Shown here: positions 45,854 to 54,988 of the stretch, one piece after another
How the letters are laid out: every line of letters begins with the position of its first letter
Numbering within the stretch: the stretch's first letter is position 1
DNA from: Gemmatimonadota bacterium
Lineage (GTDB): Bacteria > Gemmatimonadota > Gemmatimonadetes > Gemmatimonadales > Gemmatimonadaceae
Assembly: GCA_026387935.1 (NCBI GenBank)
Contig: JAPLKU010000019.1
Span: forward strand, 235,351 to 299,350
Length of the DNA: 64,000 nucleotides
Direction of reading: 5' to 3'
Made by a program: the position numbers and the translations under genes
The notes under the pieces: generated by a model
What the model was told of the DNA's origin: nothing
The model's database searches: none
What the model saw: only the letters and a program-made list of their open reading frames with translations

Positions 45854-47962
45854 TTCGTCTACCACATCCGTCTGTTTCGTCTTTTCGTGCGCGGCGATGA
45901 CTTTCGCTGCGTGCTCCCGCGGCATTTGCTCGTAGCCGTGGAACTGTCGTGAAAACGATCCGCGGCCATGCGTAAGTCCCGCGAGCCGCGTGCCATAGAG
46001 GTGCAGATCGGCCTGCGGCACAAGCGCCTTCACGACTGACCCCGCGCCGTTCGTCGCCTGCTCGGTGCCGAGCAACTTGCCACGACGACTGCTCAAGTCG
46101 CCCATCACGTCGCCGAGGTAGTCGTCCGGCGTGACGACATCCACCATCTCGAGCGGTTCCAGCAGCACCGGTCGGCATTTCGGCGCAACCGCCTTGAAAG
46201 CCTGGATGCCGGCCATCTTGAACGAGGCTTCGTTCGAGTCCACCGAGTGATAGCTCCCGTCGTGACACTCAGCGATAAAGTCCACGAGTGGGTAGCCGGC
46301 GATCACGCCCCGCAGCGACGCTTCGTGAATACCGCGATCCACGGCCGGGATGTACTGCCGCGGGATGGCGCCGCCGACAATCGAGTCGACGAAGGTATAG
46401 CCGGCGCCGCGCTTGGCCGGTTTGATGCGCACCCAGCAGTCGCCAAACTGCCCACGACCGCCGCTCTGCTTCTTGTGCTTCCCTTGGCCCTCGCCTGATG
46501 CGGTCAACGTCTCACGATATGGAATCCGCGGCGCCGTAAGCTGGGCTTTCACACCGAACTGACGCGAGAGACGGGCGAGTGCGACTTCGATATGGCGCTC
46601 GCCGAGTCCACCGAGGATCGTCTCGTGGGTCTCGATGGTGTAGTGCATTTCGAGCGTCGGGTCTTCGTCGTGAAGGCGATGGAGTCCCTGCTGCAGTTTT
46701 TCCTCGTCGTTGTGCGAAGCGGCTTTCACGGCGAAGGTGACCAGCGATTCCGGAAAGGCGATCTGCGGCATGCGCACCGGATGCGCCTTGGTGGAGAGCG
46801 TATCGTTGCTGTGTGTGTTATGCAGCTTGGCCACACAGCCGATGTCGCCGGGGTGCAGGCATGACACTTCGATGCGTTCTTTGCCCTGCGCAACGGCGAG
46901 GTGATTCAGTTTCTCGACGCCGTCGCGCGTGGCGTTGTAGACCTCCTGGCCGCTCGCGACAACTCCGCTGAATGTCCGGAAGAAGCTCACGTCTCCAACG
47001 TGCGGCTCGGCGGTGGTCTTGAACACGAGTGCGGCGAACGGCGCGTCGTCGTTCGGGTGAATCTCCACCGCCTTGCCCCCTTCGGCCCCCTTGAAGGCGT
47101 GGAGTTCTTCCATTTCGAAGGCGTTGGGCATCAGCGCGACGAGGAAATCGAGCACGGTGCGCACACCGATCATGCGCTGGGCCGAACAACAGAGGAGCGG
47201 GAAGAGATCCTGACGCTTCATCGCTTCCTTCATCGCGGCCATTTCTTCGTCACCGGGCAGGTCCTCACCCCCGAAGAAACGTTCGAGCAGCGCATCGTCG
47301 GTGGCGGCAACCGCCTCGACCATTTCCTGGTGATAGCGCCTGAAGCGTTCCTGCTCCCCGGCCGGAACGTCCACCTCTTCGTACTCGCCCGCCTTTCCCG
47401 ACTTGGTGGGCACATAGGCTTTCTTCGAGAAGAGATTGATGACACCCGAAAGGCCCGCGCCGGCGCCGATCGGGATTTCGACTGGAACAACTTTCGCAGT
47501 GAGCCGATCCTTGATGGTGCGGTACGCGAGGTCGAAATCGGCGTGATCCTTGTCCATCATCGAAACGGCGAAGAGCACCGGATCTTTTCGGGCAATGGCT
47601 TCGCGGAACATCCGTTCGGTACCCGCTTCGACGCCTGTCACGCCGCCCACCAGCACGAGCGCGCCATCGGCCGCGCTCAGGCCGGCAACCGCATCGCCCT
47701 GGAAGTCGAGGAATCCCGGTGTGTCGATCAGGTTCACTTTCGCGCCGTTCCACTCCGCAAACGCACACCCGAGCGAAATCGAATACTTCCGTTCGATTTC
47801 CTCGGGCGCGGTGTCCGTGAGCGTGTTGCCGTCCTTGATCGAGCCGTGCCGTTTTGAGGACCCAGACACAAAGGCAAGCGCATCGACCAGGCTGGTCTTG
47901 CCGCTCGCCCCGTGCCCAACCACGGCCACGTTTCGGATGGCATCACTTCTGTATTCCCGCAT
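45851..47962 (-). CDS. EF-G-like translational GTPase (FusA2 type)
   Basis: 703 aa from ATG 47962, with AGGAGGG seven bases upstream, one of the best ribosome binding sites in the window. The G domain has GHGASGKTSLVDAL (canonical EF-G has AHIDAGKT), DTPGFLDF and SMMDKDHAD (NKxD replaced by MMDK). Domain III carries TIETHETILGGLGERHIEV; domain IV has SGGRGQFGDCWVRIKP and GGAIPRQYIPAVDRGI. The changed P-loop and G4 motifs place it in the EF-G-like (FusA2/EF-G II) group, not the housekeeping EF-G. Such paralogues act in ribosome recycling or stress. A 17-base palindrome lies just upstream. Confidence 0.9.
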   Translation of the reverse strand: MREYRSDAIRNVAVVGHGASGKTSLVDALAFVSGSSKRHGSIKDGNTLTDTAPEEIERKYSISLGCAFAEWNGAKVNLIDTPGFLDFQGDAVAGLSAADGALVLVGGVTGVEAGTERMFREAIARKDPVLFAVSMMDKDHADFDLAYRTIKDRLTAKVVPVEIPIGAGAGLSGVINLFSKKAYVPTKSGKAGEYEEVDVPAGEQERFRRYHQEMVEAVAATDDALLERFFGGEDLPGDEEMAAMKEAMKRQDLFPLLCCSAQRMIGVRTVLDFLVALMPNAFEMEELHAFKGAEGGKAVEIHPNDDAPFAALVFKTTAEPHVGDVSFFRTFSGVVASGQEVYNATRDGVEKLNHLAVAQGKERIEVSCLHPGDIGCVAKLHNTHSNDTLSTKAHPVRMPQIAFPESLVTFAVKAASHNDEEKLQQGLHRLHDEDPTLEMHYTIETHETILGGLGERHIEVALARLSRQFGVKAQLTAPRIPYRETLTASGEGQGKHKKQSGGRGQFGDCWVRIKPAKRGAGYTFVDSIVGGAIPRQYIPAVDRGIHEASLRGVIAGYPLVDFIAECHDGSYHSVDSNEASFKMAGIQAFKAVAPKCRPVLLEPLEMVDVVTPDDYLGDVMGDLSSRRGKLLGTEQATNGAGSVVKALVPQADLHLYGTRLAGLTHGRGSFSRQFHGYEQMPREHAAKVIAAHEKTKQTDVVDE

Positions 47963-47977
47963 GGGGCACCCTCCTGA

Positions 47978-47994
47978 GGTCAGGTATCCTGACC
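47978..47994. promoter_or_regulatory. Palindrome upstream of the EF-G-like gene (operator candidate)
   Basis: GGTCAGG-TAT-CCTGACC, a perfect seven-base inverted repeat with three-base centre, 16 bases before the EF-G-like start and next to its ribosome binding site. Size and symmetry fit a repressor site or leader hairpin. No cognate regulator is identified. Confidence 0.4.
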
Positions 47995-48167
47995 ATGGCA
48001 CACCCTGGGAACGGCGTCAAGAGGAATTGTTCCCGTGATGCACGTCACTTCCCTGACACCGGAATCGATGCCTCTGCCCCCGCGGCAGTTAACGTCCTAG
48101 CACTGGAGCAGTCTGAGAATTGCGCGGCCATCCGCTCCGACGCCAGCGCCGCACCAAGGAGTCCGAC

Positions 48168-50015
48168 ATGCAGCACACTCGATGGCTCGCCGTTTCGATC
48201 ATTGCCCTCGCCGCCTGTTCGGGCGGACCGAGGTCGTCTGTGACAGCCGCGCCAGAAATGGCGCCGCCGGGGTCAGGCGATCGCGAGCAGACCGCCGACC
48301 AGCAAGTGGCTCAGGTGCTGAGCCGTCTCACGTTTGGCGCGCGGCCCGGTGATGCCGAAAAGCTTCGGGCGACGGGCGTGGACCGTTGGATCGACGAGCA
48401 ACTCCATCCGGAACGCATCGATGACGCGGCCGCGGACCGTTACCTCGCGTCCGCCTACCTCACGCTCGGCCAGACTCCCGCGGCCCTCGAACAGAAGTAC
48501 CTGCCGCCGGGCCAGTTGCAGAACCAGGCAGCGGCGCGCGGCGGCCTGACGCGCGCTGATAGCGCCAAGCTACGGGAATCACAGCAGGGCCTGCGCCAAA
48601 TGACCATGGAAGTGCAAAGTGCCCGGGTCGCGCGCGCGTTGATGAGCGAGCGACAGTTGCAGGAAGTGGTCACCGACTTCTGGCTCAATCACTTCAGCGT
48701 CTACGAAGCCAAGGGCCCGCGCGAACGCTACATGCTCGGCGAATACGAGAACCGGGTAATCCGGCCAAACGCGCTGGGCAAATTCCGGACATTGCTGGGC
48801 GCGGTGGCGAAGAGCGAAGCGATGCTCTTCTACCTCGACAACTGGCAGAGTCAGGCCGACAGCGCGCGACCACGACTGAATGCAGCGGGCCGTGCGGTCG
48901 CCGCGGCCGGACGCGGTGGGCGTGGTGCGATTGGTGCCGGAGGACGGGGGGTGATATCGCCGCTCGGCACCCCCGTGGCGCCCGTGGCGCCGGGCCAGCA
49001 GATGGCCCAACGTCCGCGGCCCGGACTCAATGAGAATTACGGACGCGAACTGCTCGAGCTTCACACACTCGGCGTCGATGGCGGATATTCGCAGCAGGAT
49101 GTCATTAATGCCGCGCGCGCACTGACGGGTTGGACCATTCGCGGCGCACAGCAGGGTGGCGGCTTCAACTTCGTGCCACAGGTGCATGACGCCGGTGAGA
49201 AGGTCCTGCTCGGACACAAGCTCGCCGCCGGCCGCGGCATCGAAGATGGCGAAGACGTGCTCGACATTGTGGCGCGCCAACCGGCCACGGCGAAGTACAT
49301 CGCGTTCAAGCTCGCGCGCCGATTCGTCAGTGATACGCCGTCCGCAGCACTGGTGGCGCGCGCCGCCGCGACATTCACCCGCACCGACGGCGACATTCGC
49401 GAGACCGTGCGCACGATCGTCACGAGCGCAGAGTTTTTTGCGCGACGCGCGTATCGGAGCAAGGTAAAGTCTCCGTTCGAGGTGGTCGTGAGCGCCGCGC
49501 GCGTGCTCGGCGCGCAGCCCGATCCGACGGTGCGCATGGCCGCAATGGTTGGACAGCTTGGCCAGCCCATTTATGGGCATCAGGCGCCCAATGGATGGCC
49601 GGAGACCGGCGACCAGTGGATGAACACGGGCGCGATTCTCAATCGCATCAACTTCGGCATGACGGTTGCGGCCGGGCGCTTGCCCGGCGCCTCCCCGATG
49701 GGATTCAAGGATTCGGACATTCTGCAGACGGCGACGCGTGAACTTCAGGCCGATGGTGTGATTCATGCGCTGCTTGGCGGCGACGCGTCTGTTGAAACGC
49801 GCGCCGTGCTGATTAGCGGAGAGAATCCGCTCGCCAAGGATTTGCCGCCGATGGGTGATCCGCCGTCGGATCCGACGATGCAGCCGCCAGCCGCAGGTCG
49901 CGGCGGTCGCGGCGGTCGCGGCGGAGGCGGCGGCGTGCAGCCGCTCCCGGCGATTCGTGGATTGCAGCTCGTCGTAGGACTCGCGCTCGGCTCGCCTGAG
50001 TTTCAGCGGAGATAG
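48168..50015 (+). CDS. DUF1800-family lipoprotein
   Basis: 615 aa from ATG 48168 with AAGGAG six bases upstream. The leader WLAVSIIALAAC is a lipobox. DUF1800 hallmarks: LSRLTFGARPGDAEKL, FWLNHFSVYEAKG, NENYGRELLELHTLGVDGGYSQQDVINAARALTGW and YIAFKLARRFV. Two Gly/Arg-rich inserts (AGRGGRGAIGAGGRG near 250 and AGRGGRGGRGGGGG near 585) are like those in the secreted peptidases. DUF1800 and DUF1501 genes are commonly paired, as here (10 bases apart), and probably act together at the cell surface, but the activity is unknown. Confidence 0.9.
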   Translation: MQHTRWLAVSIIALAACSGGPRSSVTAAPEMAPPGSGDREQTADQQVAQVLSRLTFGARPGDAEKLRATGVDRWIDEQLHPERIDDAAADRYLASAYLTLGQTPAALEQKYLPPGQLQNQAAARGGLTRADSAKLRESQQGLRQMTMEVQSARVARALMSERQLQEVVTDFWLNHFSVYEAKGPRERYMLGEYENRVIRPNALGKFRTLLGAVAKSEAMLFYLDNWQSQADSARPRLNAAGRAVAAAGRGGRGAIGAGGRGVISPLGTPVAPVAPGQQMAQRPRPGLNENYGRELLELHTLGVDGGYSQQDVINAARALTGWTIRGAQQGGGFNFVPQVHDAGEKVLLGHKLAAGRGIEDGEDVLDIVARQPATAKYIAFKLARRFVSDTPSAALVARAAATFTRTDGDIRETVRTIVTSAEFFARRAYRSKVKSPFEVVVSAARVLGAQPDPTVRMAAMVGQLGQPIYGHQAPNGWPETGDQWMNTGAILNRINFGMTVAAGRLPGASPMGFKDSDILQTATRELQADGVIHALLGGDASVETRAVLISGENPLAKDLPPMGDPPSDPTMQPPAAGRGGRGGRGGGGGVQPLPAIRGLQLVVGLALGSPEFQRR

Positions 50016-50025
50016 GAGCACAACC

Positions 50026-51270
50026 ATGCAACGTCGCTATTTCGTGAAGTCGGGCGCGGTGGCGCTCGCAACGATGGGCCTTAGCCCGACGTTTCTGCGC
50101 CGAATGACGTTTGGGATGGAACTCCCGGCGGTGCAGAAGGGCAAGGTGCTCGTTTGTCTCTTTCAGCGCGGCGCGGCGGATGCGCTGAACGTGGTCGTGC
50201 CATTCGGCGAGCGCGCCTACTATCAATTGCGGCCTGCCATCGCGATTCCGGCACCGACGAGCGCTGCGCGATCGGCGCTCGACCTTGACGGCTTTTTTGG
50301 ATTGCATCCCTCGCTCGCTCCACTCAAGCCGCTCTGGGACCGCGGTCTGCTCGCACCGATTCATGCGGTGGGCAGCCCGAGCAACACGCGCTCGCACTTC
50401 GACGCGCAGGATTACATGGAGAGCGGCACGCCCGATGTGAAAGGCACGACGGACGGCTGGCTCAATCGATATCTCGCAGCGTCGGGCACGTGCGCGGAGT
50501 GCGAGGTGAGCCCGTTTCGTGCCGTGGCGATGGCGCCGCAAACGCCGCGCGTGTTGCAAGGCAGTTCACCGACCGTCGCGATGGATGCACTCGACCAATT
50601 TGCCGTGCGCACGGGCGGCGATGCTGCGGCCAGGCTCGAGTCCCTCTACCGCACCGGATCGCCAGACCTCGTGCATGGATCGGGGCGCGAAATGTTCGAC
50701 GCCGTGAAGATGCTCAAGTCGGCCGACCCGCAGCGCTACCAGCCGGACAATGGCGCGGAGTATCCGCGGTCGCAGTTTGGCCAGCGGCTGCGCCAGATCG
50801 CACAGCTGATCAAGAGCGGCGTTGGTCTCGAGGTCGCGTTCGCCGACATCGGCGGCTGGGACACGCATGTGAACCAGGGCGGTGTGCAAGGCCAGTTGGC
50901 CGCTCGCCTCGACGATTTCGCGCAGTCCATCGCGGCGTTCACGACGGATATGGGCGACAAGATGGAGAACGTGGTCGTGCTCACGATGTCAGAGTTCGGT
51001 CGCATGGCGCGCCAGAATGGAAATGGGGGCACCGATCATGGCCACGCCGGCGCGATGTTCGTGATTGGCGGCGGCGTGAAAGGAAAGAAGGTCTACGGGA
51101 AATGGCCCGGGCTTGCGCCCGAGCAGCTCTTCGAAGGCCGCGATCTCGCACTCACCACGGATTTCCGTACCGTGTTTTCGGAAATCGCCACGGGGCACCT
51201 CGGCGCCACGAAGCTCGACACACTTTTCCCGGGCTTCAAGACCGGACCGCGACTCGGCTTGCTGGGCTAG
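50026..51270 (+). CDS. DUF1501-family protein, Tat-exported
   Basis: 414 aa. The N-terminus QRRYFVKSGAVALATMG is a twin-arginine signal. DUF1501 is related to sulfatase/alkaline-phosphatase-like folds: VLVCLFQRGAADALNVVVP, FFGLHPSLAPLKPLWDRG, HFDAQDYMESGTPD, FADIGGWDTHVNQGG, VVVLTMSEFGRMARQNGNGGTDHGHAGAMFVIGGGV (split here over the TMSEFGR and GGTDHGHAG metal-site-like motifs). It follows the DUF1800 gene by 10 bases and ends 49 bases before the deacetylase gene. Function unknown. Confidence 0.92.
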   Translation: MQRRYFVKSGAVALATMGLSPTFLRRMTFGMELPAVQKGKVLVCLFQRGAADALNVVVPFGERAYYQLRPAIAIPAPTSAARSALDLDGFFGLHPSLAPLKPLWDRGLLAPIHAVGSPSNTRSHFDAQDYMESGTPDVKGTTDGWLNRYLAASGTCAECEVSPFRAVAMAPQTPRVLQGSSPTVAMDALDQFAVRTGGDAAARLESLYRTGSPDLVHGSGREMFDAVKMLKSADPQRYQPDNGAEYPRSQFGQRLRQIAQLIKSGVGLEVAFADIGGWDTHVNQGGVQGQLAARLDDFAQSIAAFTTDMGDKMENVVVLTMSEFGRMARQNGNGGTDHGHAGAMFVIGGGVKGKKVYGKWPGLAPEQLFEGRDLALTTDFRTVFSEIATGHLGATKLDTLFPGFKTGPRLGLLG

Positions 51271-51319
51271 ATCTTCTGGAGGACAGGAAATTGCGCTGCA
51301 GGGCGATAGGTTTCGCGCA

Positions 51320-52282
51320 ATGAAACAGCCATGGTGTACGCTGCTCGCCACCGTCTGCTCGGTGGCGAGTGCCGCAGCACAATCACCGACCGCACGCGCC
51401 GTGCACGAGCAGGGACGAATCCCGATTCTCGAGTACCACCTCGTCGGTGGCGAGAAAGACACCCGGTGGGGGCGCAGCGCTGAGCATTTCCGGCGCGACC
51501 TCGAACTACTCTATTCGCGCGGATACCGACCGATCACCGTCGCGCAGCTTGTCGCCGGCGAGATCGATGTGCCGGCCGGCATGTCGCCCGTCGTATTCAC
51601 CTTCGATGACGCGTCACCGAGCCAATTCCGTTATTTGAGCCAAACCGGCGCGAAGACGGTTGATCCCTCGAGCGCCGTTGGCATCTGGCTCGCCTTCAAT
51701 CGCTCGCACGCCGACTGGAAGAACCGCGCCACGTTCTGCCTACTCTCAGGCGCAGCGGCAGGGCACAACTTTTTTGGCGACAAAGGAATCGAAGGGCAAC
51801 TCTCCGCCTGGCGATTCGAAAAGCTGAAGTTTCTCGCGGAACAGGGTTTCGAGCTCTGCGCGCACACCCTGTGGCACGCCGATTTGGCGAAGTTCAGTGA
51901 CGCCGTGGTGCAGGAACAGATCGCGCGAAACGTCCTGGCCATCGATTCCGCCGTACCCGGCTACAAAGTCCGGACGTTCGCATTGCCTCTTGGCGACTGG
52001 CCTAAGAATCGGGCGCTGGCGAGCGCCGGCGTGTGGCGCGACCCAAAGTCGGGCCGCGAGGTCCGGTACGCGTTTGACGCCGTCCTTGAGGTGTCGGGAT
52101 CGCCCGTGCCAAGCCCGGCGTCGGAGCGGTTCAACCCCCACGCGCTTCAGCGGATACAGGTGTTCAACAAAGAGCTTGAGCAGGCGCTTGATCGCCTCGA
52201 CAAATCGGGCGACCGGTACGTGTCCGGTGGGACGGGACGGATCACAAAGCGCGGCGTGGCGGGTTCACGCGCGCCCATCTGA
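51320..52282 (+). CDS. Secreted polysaccharide deacetylase (NodB/CE4-like)
   Basis: 320 aa from ATG 51320, with a signal peptide ending SAAAQ. NodB homology: the catalytic Asp-Asp in VFTFDDASPSQF and the metal His pair in AHTLWHADLAKF (HxxxH), with a late PLGDWPKN segment. An insert between the two motifs (about 105-165) carries a FCLLSGAAAGHNFFG stretch. It probably removes acetyl groups from cell-wall or surface glycans. Convergent with the TPR gene, separated by a short strong hairpin. Confidence 0.8.
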   Translation: MKQPWCTLLATVCSVASAAAQSPTARAVHEQGRIPILEYHLVGGEKDTRWGRSAEHFRRDLELLYSRGYRPITVAQLVAGEIDVPAGMSPVVFTFDDASPSQFRYLSQTGAKTVDPSSAVGIWLAFNRSHADWKNRATFCLLSGAAAGHNFFGDKGIEGQLSAWRFEKLKFLAEQGFELCAHTLWHADLAKFSDAVVQEQIARNVLAIDSAVPGYKVRTFALPLGDWPKNRALASAGVWRDPKSGREVRYAFDAVLEVSGSPVPSPASERFNPHALQRIQVFNKELEQALDRLDKSGDRYVSGGTGRITKRGVAGSRAPI

Positions 52283-52292
52283 CCTTGCACAC

Positions 52293-52313
52293 ACTGACCG
52301 GATTCCGGTCAGT
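52293..52313. terminator. Bidirectional hairpin terminator
   Basis: ACTGACCGG-ATT-CCGGTCAGT, a perfect nine-bp stem with a three-base loop, 11 bases after the deacetylase stop and before the convergent TPR gene. No T-tract. Three imperfect GGTGCGT repeats follow (52323-52350). Confidence 0.65.
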
Positions 52314-52358
52314 CGAAGTTGCGGTGCGTGACGGTGCGTAACGGTGCGTTAGCGGTTG

Positions 52359-52946
52359 CTAGCGCAGCAAGCTTCGCAGTGCTTTCAGGGCGTGATTGAG
52401 CGCGGCACGTTCTTCTTCACGCGTGGCGCGCGCCAACAGGTGCTCGTAGTTCGCGACGGCAAGCTTCAGCGCGACCGGATCATCCTCAGCGCCGGCGAGT
52501 GACGCGGCGCTGTCGGCGAGATTTACCCGGGACATCGGATCGTCGGGAAAACGCTCCACCACCTGACGCCATCGCTCCGTGCGCTCTCGCGGCGCCGACT
52601 CCGCGAGCGCCCACATGTGCCAAGCGGCGAGGTAGGACGGTTCTGCCGCGCGCGCGCGTTCAGCGAGGCCGGATACGACGTCTGGTCCACGGCCAGTGAG
52701 CCAATACGCCTGCGCCAGCGCAATCAATGCACGTGCATTGTCAGGCTCGCGCTCGATGATGACTTCGTACACGGGCCCGATAACTTCCTGAAGTTGTTGA
52801 TGGGGTTCGAGCGCTACGATCAGATCGGCGGTCGAATGCGCGTGGGCGATCTGATCGAGTTTGCCGAGCAGCACGCCCACGTCGGCAGTGCGCCGGTAGG
52901 CCGTGACGGTCGAATCGAGTTCCTGCCGAGCCGTAGTGTCAGTCAT
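52359..52946 (-). CDS. TPR-like helical repeat protein
   Basis: 195 aa from ATG 52946; a longer frame to 53132 lacks plausible residues. It is all-helical, with TPR-like units: NARALIALAQAYWLTGRGPDVV, PSYLAAWHMWALAESAP, and PVALKLAVANYEHLLARATREEERAAL. It has no signal peptide or membrane segment, so it is a cytoplasmic scaffold. The N-terminal 60 residues may be a coiled region. Divergent from rho. Function unknown. Confidence 0.7.
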   Translation of the reverse strand: MTDTTARQELDSTVTAYRRTADVGVLLGKLDQIAHAHSTADLIVALEPHQQLQEVIGPVYEVIIEREPDNARALIALAQAYWLTGRGPDVVSGLAERARAAEPSYLAAWHMWALAESAPRERTERWRQVVERFPDDPMSRVNLADSAASLAGAEDDPVALKLAVANYEHLLARATREEERAALNHALKALRSLLR

Positions 52947-53305
52947 CGTCCGGGAAAAGTAGGCGACCGCTGACACCAACTGGGCTGGGGACCGTATAAG
53001 GGCCGGTAGAGGGTTGCGCGCGGCCGAGATTCGCCCCATACTGGATGCAGCGTCAAGCAACACCCTGCTCCGCCAGCCGTGCGGAGCACCGGGCATGAAA
53101 TACCGGACCGCGTGCAATACACCGCGCTCCATGAAGCCCGGGACGATCGAGCGACATCAAGACACCGTCCCCCGATCAGTCCCACTTCCGTTTGCTGGCA
53201 GTCGCAAGTCCGTCCTCCATAGTTGTTTCGCGCCCCGGCGTTTCAGCGTTTGGACATCCATCGCTGCGCCGACTGCGCACCGCACCATCCTTTTTTCTCA
53301 ACACA
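52947..53305 (+). other. Divergent intergenic region and rho leader
   Basis: Holds no gene I can support. The plus-strand part from about 53043 to 53305 would be a long rho 5' leader, C-rich and low in G, as expected for Rho autoregulation by attenuation, but no motif proves it. Confidence 0.5.
53014..53042 (+). promoter_or_regulatory. Possible rho promoter
   Basis: TTGCGC (53014-53019) and CATACT (53037-53042) separated by 17 bases, about 264 bases before the rho start. Moderate match to sigma70 consensus, chance not excluded. Confidence 0.3.
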
Positions 53306-54988
53306 ATGAACGAACCCAAACGTCCGGCCCGCCGTAGCCGCGGATCGCGCCCAAAATCCACCGATGCCGAGACACCCGTGGGCTCGGAAGCGGATCCGTA
53401 CCGCGAGCCATCAGATGGCGGAGATTCCGTTCCGGAATCCAAGCCACCGGCTTCGAAGTCCAGGCGCGCGCGCGGTTCGGCACCCGCATCAAGTGGCGAC
53501 AGTGGATCGGGTGGTGGCCAACCGGATAAACCAGACAACACGGTTGATCGGCCTGAAGATCGACAGCAGGGCAACCCAAGTGGACAGCAACAGAACTGGC
53601 CGGGTCAGAACGGCCACCAGGGCAGTGGCCAGGGTGGCCAGGGTGGCCAGAGCGGCAGTCAGAGCGGCAGTCAGGGCGGTGGCCAGGGCGGTGGCCAGGG
53701 CGGTCAACAGGGAAATCGTGGAGGGCGGAGAGGGCGGAGGAATCGCCGAGGCCGTCACCGTGGCGATCAGCCGCAGGGTGGTGGTGGCGGCGGTGGTGGT
53801 GGAAACCAGCACCAGCATCAGCATCAGCCGCGTGAAGCACAGCCCGCGGGACCGCCACCGGTCATTGTTCCCGATAGCACGACCGAAGGCTGGTTCGATC
53901 CATCGCGCGAGGCCGGATTCATCCGTCGCGCGGCCAACAGCTACCTCGCCGATCCGGCGGACGCCTATGTCGGTCCACACATGGTTCGTCAGTACGGCCT
54001 GCGCCGAGGTGACAAGATCATCGCGGCCACCGGACATGATCATCGTGGGCGTTCAACCGTTGCTGACATCACGATGCTCAACGAATCAGCGCCGGTCGAA
54101 GGCGCGCGTCGCATCGATTTCGCTGGCCTCACGGCGAGCTACCCGGAACGCAAAATCACATTAGAGACGGGCCGCCCCGCAAAGGTTGGCCCGGAACTGA
54201 CGCGCCGCGCCATCGACCTCATTGCGCCGATCGGCTACGGCCAGCGCGCGCTGATTGTGGCACCGGCACGCGCCGGCAAGACGATGCTGCTGCACGCGAT
54301 TACCGAAGGCATCGCGCTCAAGCACCCCGACGCGGTGCTGCTCATTCTCCTCGTGGACGAGCGTCCCGAAGAAGTGAGCGAGGCGATTTCGTGGGAAGTG
54401 GGTGAAGTCGTGGCCTCGAGCTTTGATCAGCCGGCCAAGCGCCACGTGGAAGTGGTAGAGATGGTGCTCGAGCGCGCGCGCCGCATGGTGGAAGTAGGCA
54501 AGGACGTCATCATCGTCCTCGACTCTCTCACGCGCATGGCCCGCGCATTCAATACGGCGGAACGTGGCACCGGACGCACCCTGTCCGGCGGCCTGGATTC
54601 ATCCGCGATGGCCCGGCCAAAGGCGTTCTTCGGATCGGCCCGGTCGATCGCACCGGAACATGGAGGCGGCTCACTGACGATCGTTGCGACCGCGCTCGTG
54701 GAAACGGGCTCGCGCATGGACGACGTGATCTTCGAAGAGTTCAAGGGCACAGGCAACTGCGAGATCAAGCTGGACCGGTCACTCTCCGAGAAGCGCATTT
54801 TCCCGGCGTTCGATATCGCGACGAGCGGCACGCGACGAGAAGAGAAGCTCTACAAGGAAGACCAGCTCACGGCGATCCATCTCCTGCGGCGCGGCCTGCA
54901 CCAGATGCCGCCGCAGACGGCGATGGAGTGGCTGATCAAGCGCATCGCCGGTACGCCGACGAACGATGCGCTGCTGGCGGGGCTCTAA
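53306..54988 (+). CDS. rho: Transcription termination factor Rho with disordered N-terminus
   Basis: 560-aa hexameric RNA helicase for factor-dependent termination. Residues 1-190 are low complexity: charged/Pro start, then Gly/Gln/Ser repeats (105-140), an Arg-rich patch (RRGRRNRRGRHRG, 141-153), poly-Gly, and a His/Gln run. The usual N-terminal helical bundle is not visible. A cold-shock RNA-binding domain follows (GWFDPSREAGFIRR, DAYVGPHMVRQYGLRRGD, 194-236). The ATPase core has Walker A APARAGKT (319-326; P is the usual third residue), Walker B LLILLVDERPEEV, Q-loop GRTLSGGLDSSAM and R-loop GTGNCEIKLDRSLSEKRIFPA (481-501 region). Its stop codon overlaps the stop of the convergent M20 gene. 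Confidence 0.95.
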   Translation: MNEPKRPARRSRGSRPKSTDAETPVGSEADPYREPSDGGDSVPESKPPASKSRRARGSAPASSGDSGSGGGQPDKPDNTVDRPEDRQQGNPSGQQQNWPGQNGHQGSGQGGQGGQSGSQSGSQGGGQGGGQGGQQGNRGGRRGRRNRRGRHRGDQPQGGGGGGGGGNQHQHQHQPREAQPAGPPPVIVPDSTTEGWFDPSREAGFIRRAANSYLADPADAYVGPHMVRQYGLRRGDKIIAATGHDHRGRSTVADITMLNESAPVEGARRIDFAGLTASYPERKITLETGRPAKVGPELTRRAIDLIAPIGYGQRALIVAPARAGKTMLLHAITEGIALKHPDAVLLILLVDERPEEVSEAISWEVGEVVASSFDQPAKRHVEVVEMVLERARRMVEVGKDVIIVLDSLTRMARAFNTAERGTGRTLSGGLDSSAMARPKAFFGSARSIAPEHGGGSLTIVATALVETGSRMDDVIFEEFKGTGNCEIKLDRSLSEKRIFPAFDIATSGTRREEKLYKEDQLTAIHLLRRGLHQMPPQTAMEWLIKRIAGTPTNDALLAGL

